A DNA stretch of 64,000 bases from Shinisaurus crocodilurus (taxonomy: Eukaryota > Chordata > Lepidosauria > Squamata > Shinisauridae): positions 232,033,546 to 232,097,545 of the forward strand of contig CM037878.1 of the NCBI GenBank assembly GCA_021292165.1, in the 5' to 3' direction. Positions 58,531 through 64,000 of the stretch are shown here, piece after piece. The notes beneath the pieces were generated by a model, which worked only from the letters and a program-made list of their open reading frames with translations, searched no databases and had not been told where the DNA came from. The position numbers and the translations under genes were made by a program. The stretch's first letter is position 1. Every line of letters starts with the position of its first letter.

Positions 58531-59732
58531 GTAAGCAAAACTATTAAAAGAAGTAACTCACGTTTTGGTGAGTCAATTGCAATGATCTAGTGTTCTGTGT
58601 TGCTCCAAATATGCATATGGAGCTTTGCATAAACAGGGGCTATGAAGTTTTTGTTGAAGCTCCACAGTAGTCACTTGTAGTCACTGATACCTGTGTGAAT
58701 ATGTAGTCTGCTTACTTTGTTTTAATTCATTATATTTCTGTGCATAATAAAATTAGCAGTCATGGCATAAGAGGATGGGTCCTCTAATGAATCAGTAGCT
58801 GGTTAAATAAAAGTAAGCAGAGAGTAGGAGTAAACAGACTGTTGAAATAAAGGTGAATGGTGAGGTCACCAAGGATATGTATTGGTTTTTAACTTTTCAC
58901 AAATGATCTTGGGTAGCTAAATTTACAGGTAACAACAAATTATTCAGGATTGTGTAAGGCCAAGTGGACTGTGAAGAGCTCCAAAGAACCTTGAAATCAG
59001 CTGAATGTGTACCAAAAAATAATCAAATTCCATATTAGGGATTACTAGGAAAAGGATTTGAAAAATGCCCGGTATTGTAATACCTTTATATAAATCCATG
59101 CTGTGGCCAATTTGGAATACTGTATATATATAGTTCTGGTTGCTCAGTCTCAAAAATGTCATAGATCTGTAAAAAGTACAAAAAATGGTAACTAAAATCA
59201 TCAAAGGATTGGCACACCTTTCCTACAAGGGAAAACTAAAGTGCTTTTTTTTTTCTAGTTTAGAAAAAAAAAAGGGAAGAACATGATAATGGTTGATATA
59301 ATCATGCATGGTGTTGAGATAGTGATTAGATTTTTTTTTTCTTCTTCTCTCATAATACTTGTGCTTGGAATTACCCAGTGAAATAATGAACAGTAGATTC
59401 AGGACAGACATAAGAAAATCCTTCTTAACAGAATGCAACATCTTATGGAATTCACCGCCACAAATTTATTTCTTTATTTTATTACATTTATATCCCACCT
59501 TTCTTCCACCATGGAACTCAAGGTGGCTACATGCATTTCTCAGGTAGTCTTCCCTCCAAGCACTGACCAGACCCAGCATAGCTTCAGCATGGTAGCTGCT
59601 TCAGGTGCCTTCAGACCATACTCTGGGACCGAATATGGTGATGGCCTAGCTTAGATGATTTTAAAAGAAAAGTACTTAGACATATTAGTGAAGGATATGT
59701 TTATTGATCGCTTTTTACCATAGTACCTAGAT

Positions 59733-60412
59733 CAGGGGTAGGCAACCTGGTGCCCTTTGGATTTATTTATTTATTTATTCCATTTATGGATCGCCCTTCT
59801 GGCCGGCAACCCGGCCACTGTGGGTGAGGTACAACATGATAAAACACAGAGTAAAATACATTTAAAACAGTATAAAATTTTAAAATCTTAGCCCACCCCA
59901 TATTCCCGCCTGAACAGCCATGTTTTTAGTGAACGGCGGAAACTCAGCAGAGAGGGGGCATGGCGGAGGTCACTAGTTGTACCGATCTGTTTTTTTGCGT
60001 TCGCAAACGGTGCGCCGAACAGAGCTAAAAGGAGAACGTTCATTAACAGACTCGTGTGAGCCGAAGAAGGCGAATTTGCACTTGTTGAATGGTTCACGAA
60101 AAAAAAAAGTAACATCCCTAATTTACCGCCCTGATCCCCTCACCCAGTCTCTCCCTGCAGCTCATAATGAGCCAGGGCGGGCAAGGATCAAGCAAGCAGG
60201 TGGTTGGCCTCACAGATGAGAGCACCTTGTCCACTTCATCAGAAGGAAGAGGCTGGAACCGATCCCACAAAACCGGTCTGCCATTGGCCTCCTCCCGCTC
60301 ACTCCCTGTGTTTTTAATTACAGCCCCCATAAGCATCCAAGATTGTCAATGGTCAGGGATTATGGGAGTTGTAGTCCAAAACTTCTGGGTGGCACCAGGT
60401 TGCCTACCCATG
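59733..60412. mobile_element. hAT MITE carrying a nested L2 derivative
   Basis: CAGGGGTAGGCAACCTGGTG at the left pairs with CACCAGGTTGCCTACCCATG at the right. Flanks ACCTAGAT (59725-59732) and CCCTAGAT (60413-60420) are an 8-bp target duplication with one mismatch. The MITE itself is about 130 bp; the remainder is a minus-strand L2 derivative at about 59758-60312. Confidence 0.88.
59758..60312 (-). mobile_element. L2-type LINE with internal deletion
   Basis: The minus strand first gives GSEREEANGRPVLWDRFQPL, PSDEVDKVLSSVRPTTC and LDPCPPWLIMSCRERLGEGI (60310-60120), the segment upstream of RT in L2. It then jumps across 59985-60118, an unrelated stretch, to DLRHAPSLLSFRRSLKTWLF (59950-59888), the C-terminus, and the 3' tail TTATTTATTTATTCC. 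RT is missing. Confidence 0.8.
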
Positions 60413-61784
60413 CCCTAGATGAAACCAAATTCATTGGCAGTGTTCCTCTGAATACCAGTTGCTGGGAGACAAACAACAGGAGAGGTCTTCCAGATCTTGG
60501 AGGCAGCTGAATAGCAATGTTCCAAACAGGACTAGATGGGATCTCTATCTGTTCCAACATGCTTGTTCTTGTGTTGATAAGGGGTGGGCTGAAGGTTTCC
60601 ATATGCTACACAAAAAACAAGAAAAAATGTAACCATACAACAAGTAAACAAACACAGTGAACCAGCAGGACTGGATCTTTTGCTTTTGTATCTCTTTGGT
60701 TGTTAATTTCCTTCATCTCCCTGTTTCCCAGTAATGTAAAATTAAGAGCTCTTAAATGAGAATAATAAGAGTCTTTCTTGTTCTATTCTAATTCTGTGAA
60801 TTACTTTAAGAGTGAGTGACATTTTAATTTATAGACACCATTTTCTGGCAGTGTTTGTCAAGTTATCTTATATGATAAAGACTACTTCTTTGTGGAGCAA
60901 AGAGTTTTAGGGTTGTTCCCTTCCTATAGATAGAGTGAGTGGTCCCACGCCTCTTCCAGAGGTGGCAGTGAGATGAGATCACTCCTGAAGAAATCCTCTC
61001 TGGACCCGGAAGATCTTAACAACTTTAGGCCAGTGGTGAATATTCTTTTCCTGAGCAAGGTCCTTGAGAGGGTGGTGACCAGACAGCTCCAGGCACTCTT
61101 GGATGAGACTGATTAGCGGAACACATTTCAATCAGAGTTCATGCCGGAGTTTGGCATGAAAACAGCTATGGTCACCCTCTATGATGACATATGGAGAGAG
61201 AGAGACAGAGAGAGTGTGACCCTGTTGATACTCCTGGAACTCTCGGCAGCTTTCGATACCATTGACCATGGTATCCTTCGGGGGCAGCTGTCTGAGCTGA
61301 GAGTGTGATGTACTGCATTGCAGTGTTTCCGCTCATACTTGGACAGCTGCTCTAGAAGGTGGTGCTTGGGGAATATTGCTCAGTTCCATGGATTCTGAAT
61401 CCAGACAAGACTGAGATGCTGTTAGTGGGTGGTTCTTCTGACCTGATGGAGGGTGTTCAACCTGTTCTGGATGGCTTGAAGGAACAGGTTCGTAGCTTGG
61501 GGATTCTCCTGGAGCCATCTCTGTCACTTGATGCTCAGGTGGCCTCAGCGTCATGGAATGCCTTCTACCAGGTTCAGCTGGTGGCCCAGCTATGCCCCTA
61601 TCTGGACAGGGATAGCCTGGCTTCAGTAACCTACACTCTGGTGATCTCAAAATTAGATTACTACAATGCACTCTACGTGGGGCTGCCCTTGAAGACTGTT
61701 CAGAAGCTGCAGCTTATACAAAATGAGGCAGTCAGACTGATAACCAGGATCAGAAGGTCTTAACATATAACACCAATTCTGGTC

Positions 61785-61826
61785 CACTTGCATTGACTGC
61801 CTGTCTGTAGGCAGTCAATGCAAGTG
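61785..61826. repeat. perfect 18-bp inverted repeat at an insertion border
   Basis: CACTTGCATTGACTGCCT (61785-61802) is exactly complementary to 61809-61826, loop GTCTGT. The left arm is normal L2 sequence (equivalent to LHWLPV coding); the right arm is a foldback copy directly before the GC-rich insert. Confidence 0.97.
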
Positions 61827-62210
61827 ACTCCATGAGTCTCGGGGTGCCTGAAAGCGGGCCAATAGCGGCCCGTTCAGCACCCCCGAGACTCTCGTGACTT
61901 ACCTTGACGGCGCTCGACATTGCACTGGGGAAAAGAGCTTCCAGGTCCCCAGCGCGTCTATTTCCTGTTCCCTGGCGCTGCGTATTTAGCATAAAAACCA
62001 GGGCAACCCAGCTTCAAACGGCCACAATTTGCTATTCACGGCCATTTTAAGCTGGGTTGCCCTGGTTTTTACGCTAAAAACTCAGCGCGGGGTCCCGTCA
62101 CATCACTTCTTGGAATCAAGCGTGGGGGTGCGAGCGGCGGGGGATACTAGTGGCGGGGGGTGCTCGCCAAGAACAAGGCGAGCACCCCCCAAGGTAAGTG
62201 TGCATCCCTA
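61827..62210. mobile_element. GC-rich foldback insert in L2
   Basis: GCATAAAAACCAGGGCAACC (61990-62010) is complementary to GGTTGCCCTGGTTTTTACGC (62052-62073), and further arms GTGCTCGCC / GGCGAGCACC lie at the right end. The right border reads GGTAAGTGTGCATCCCTA. It is CpG-rich and has no coding potential. The same end and core words occur in 52075-52700. Confidence 0.6.
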
Positions 62211-62324
62211 CCTGTATGCTTCCAAACCCAATTCAACGTGCTGGTTTTAACCTATAAAGCCTTATATAGCTTGGCACCGCAATACCTGATGGAAAGATTC
62301 TCTCTGCCTGAATCTACCTGGACA

Positions 62325-62703
62325 GACTAATCTTAAAAAATGCAATATAAACATCGAAAACTGGGAATCTCTGGCCCATGAACGATCTAAATGGAGGTTG
62401 GCCTTTCACAAAGGTTCCATGGACTTTGAAGAAGCCCGAGTGCAAGGTGAAAGGGAAAAACGTGCTAAGTGAAAAGCACGTCAAACAATCCTTTACAGGA
62501 CCATCTTCCATCTGGTAACCTGTGTCCTCACTGTGGGAAGCTGTGTGGATCTAGAATTGGCCTCCACAGTCACTTACGGACCCATTGCTAGAGTCTACAC
62601 AATTTTTTAGAATTTCCTCTTTTTATAATTTTCTTTTTGTAATTTTATCCTGGAAGACAATCTTACTCGGTCACGAGTGATCGCCTACTACTATGATCAA
62701 CAT
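62325..62703 (+). pseudogene. LINE C-terminal zinc-finger fragment nested in L2
   Basis: The translation reads NWESLAHERSKWRLAFHKGS, MDFEEARVQGEREKRAK and, after a frame change, LCPHCGKLCGSRIGLHSHLR with TH. This CPHC...HSHLRTH motif is a C2H2-type finger found at the end of some vertebrate and invertebrate non-LTR retrotransposon polyproteins. It is not the L2 C-terminus, so it is a separate element; its clade is open. Stops show it is dead. Confidence 0.6.
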
Positions 62704-64000
62704 CTGAGGCCTTCCTCCAAGTGCCACCTCCAAGGGAGGCTTGGTGGGTGGCAACAAGGAAGAGACCCTTTTCAGTGGTGCCCCCCCCCAAAACTATGGA
62801 AGGATCTCCCCACTGAGGCCCACCTGGCACCAACCCTTTCAGTGCCAGGTTAAGACTGCCCTCTCCCAGGCATTTAACAGGTCTAATTTTGTATTAAAGC
62901 ATCATTTTAGCTGTTAAATTGTTTTTACATTTTGTATATGGGAAAATGTTACCCCATTTTTATTGTATTGTGGTTCATGTTTTTATAAACTGTTGTTAAC
63001 TGCCCAGAGAGCTTCAGCTATTGGGCAGTATAGAAATGAAATGAAATTAATAAATAAAATAAATATGTTAAATTCACAGGCCCAAAGCTGTTGTGTAGAT
63101 TAATGTAACCTTCAGCCGCTCTGCCTCTTGGTGTCTCCTTCAGTACAACAAAAGGCTATAACAAATTGTACTGTCAACAGTTAAATGTCAAATGCTGTGT
63201 GCGTTTTGTTTTGTTTAAAAAAAAAATCACACGCAAAATATCTGCTTATATAGCAGACTATTTATAGGGTTATGTGGAAAAATACTGCATCACAAAGTGT
63301 CGTTCCATGACCATTTTCTTTGGTTCTTTAATTATCTTTGTAATTATCTTGGGTTTATGTTTTTTCAGACATAATCCCAAGTAGATTTTTGTTTTAATGA
63401 ATATGGTTCACTTCTCAGAGAAAAAGGGCAATCTTTGTAAAAGTGCCATATTTCATGCACTGATGCATGATTCTGCTTTGGGAAATACCTTTTTGATGGA
63501 AAAATCTGTGTTAGAAAAAACTTTTGAGGTATGTGAATATTGTAGCTTTTTCTATCTTAGAATGTGTATTTCTAGCAAGGCAAATACTTAAAATATGTAT
63601 CTCATTTTTCACTGAATTGAATTTTAGAGCAAATGCTTCTTCTGGGGCCTAACTCAAAAAATTGGTTTTACCAGGATTCCCTTCCCCCTTTTTCCTGAAG
63701 ACCAGACATTTGTCACAATTCAGTATCCATTCATCTCTTACCTTTTTGGCCTTGTGAAAGTAACAAATGGAATTCTGTTTGGTTGTGTCTGGAAAAGATG
63801 AGCAGCGATTTGGGTGCTTTAATATCTTTGGGAAGGAGCTGAACACTGGAATAATTGACCTGTCAAGAATCAGGCATGGTGTTCTCCACAAGTCAGCAGC
63901 AAGGGAAATGAGAAAATGGTTTTAAAATGTTATTTTTCAGTGTGGTCCATTTAATAACTGCAACACTGTCAGGGAAGTGGTTTAATTTATATTATGGTGT

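Larger units (their letters stand above)
58850..60580 (+). mobile_element. CR1 LINE, interrupted by a SINE-like piece and a hAT MITE
   Basis: Decayed CR1 RT coding starts around GAGGTCACCAAGGATATGT (FTNDLG, then LQVTTNYSGL) and continues through AATTTGGAATACTG (NLEYC) and GATTCAGGACAGACATAAGA (FRTDIRKSFLTECN) to about 59460. After an antisense SINE tail (59460-59575) the CR1 goes on near 59640 (GATGGCCTAGCTTAGATGA), is cut at 59732 by a hAT element, and ends at 60413-60580 (CCAGTTGCTGGGAGACAAAC, GGACTAGATGGGATCT). Confidence 0.72.
60950..63066 (+). mobile_element. L2-type LINE with two later inserts
   Basis: RT begins near 60985 (LKKSSLDPEDLNNF-like) and shows LLELSAAFDTIDHGI at 61228-61272. 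A deletion removes the YADD box; coding resumes NPDKTEMLLVGGSSDLMEGV (61393) through SLDAQVASASWNAFYQVQLV and SKLDYYNALYVGLPLKTVQK to QNEAVRLITRIRRS (61763). A GC-rich foldback element (about 61827-62210) and a LINE zinc-finger fragment (62325-62703) interrupt the end. The tail at 62990-63066 is CAGAGAGCTTCAGCTATTGG with AATAAATAAA. Confidence 0.82.
58531..64000 (+). other. start of the next ROBO2 intron
   Basis: Starts with donor GTAAGC. It holds nested CR1, hAT and L2 pieces (listed). No exon is found up to the end of the window; 58531-58845, 60585-60945 and 63070-64000 contain nothing I can recognise. Confidence 0.8.

Noticed and set aside
63397..63591. 64-residue open frame as a small gene
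   Set aside because: Only a chance-length frame in AT-rich intron, without recognisable motif or splice context.
58531..64000. ROBO2 FN3-3 exon downstream
   Set aside because: No segment with an FN3-3-like sequence and matching phase between splice signals was found up to 64000.
1..64000. CRISPR arrays, operons or other prokaryotic systems
   Set aside because: Spliced vertebrate gene and vertebrate transposons throughout; no regularly spaced direct repeats with unique spacers.

Overview
This is a window from a vertebrate nuclear genome, most likely a squamate reptile (a lizard). The only host gene I can support is ROBO2 on the + strand, an axon-guidance receptor for SLIT. Eight internal coding exons (9224-9348, 12031-12202, 19964-20169, 33635-33716, 35686-35851, 36954-37120, 46535-46656, 58299-58530) carry the fourth and fifth Ig domains and the first two fibronectin type III domains. 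All eight have GT/AG borders, compatible phases and an open frame, so the gene looks functional. The signal peptide, Ig1-3, FN3-3, transmembrane segment and cytoplasmic tail lie outside the window. No second host gene or functional RNA gene is seen.

About 98% of the window is intron, and much of that is transposon. The mix points to a squamate: L2-type LINEs in many states of decay, CR1, 5'-truncated L1, tRNA-derived SINEs with ATAAATAAA-type tails, hAT-type foldback MITEs with 8-bp target duplications, a Ty3/gypsy remnant and a DIRS-type tyrosine-recombinase element. Species assignment is an inference from repeat content.

Layout: 1-9223 upstream intron with a foldback insertion (343-637), a long L2 (1837-4886) and small MITEs. 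9224-20169: exons for Ig4 and the start of Ig5. 20170-33634: large repeat-rich intron with an L2 carrying a hAT MITE, an L1 and a near-identical fragment of it, a gypsy remnant, and a 1.6-kb DNA element with a GC-rich giant palindrome. 33635-37120: end of Ig5 and FN3-1. 37121-46534: intron with CR1, tail-to-tail L2s, hAT MITE, an LTR-like stretch and an unusual 5S-headed, CR1-tailed SINE. 46535-58530: FN3-2, split by an 11.6-kb intron holding the DIRS-type element inside an L2, a GC-rich foldback element and a second copy of the TA-flanked DNA element. 58531-64000: intron with a three-level nest CR1 > hAT MITE > L2 and an L2 with two further inserts.

The most interesting points are a 9-nt tandem splice acceptor at the Ig4/Ig5 junction of ROBO2, the compact DIRS-type element that keeps both inverted ends, the internal complementary region and only the recombinase gene, the CpG-dense giant palindrome, the 5S/CR1 chimeric SINE, and several perfect short inversions that look like template-switch mutations. 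All family names rest on motif recognition; no database search was run.
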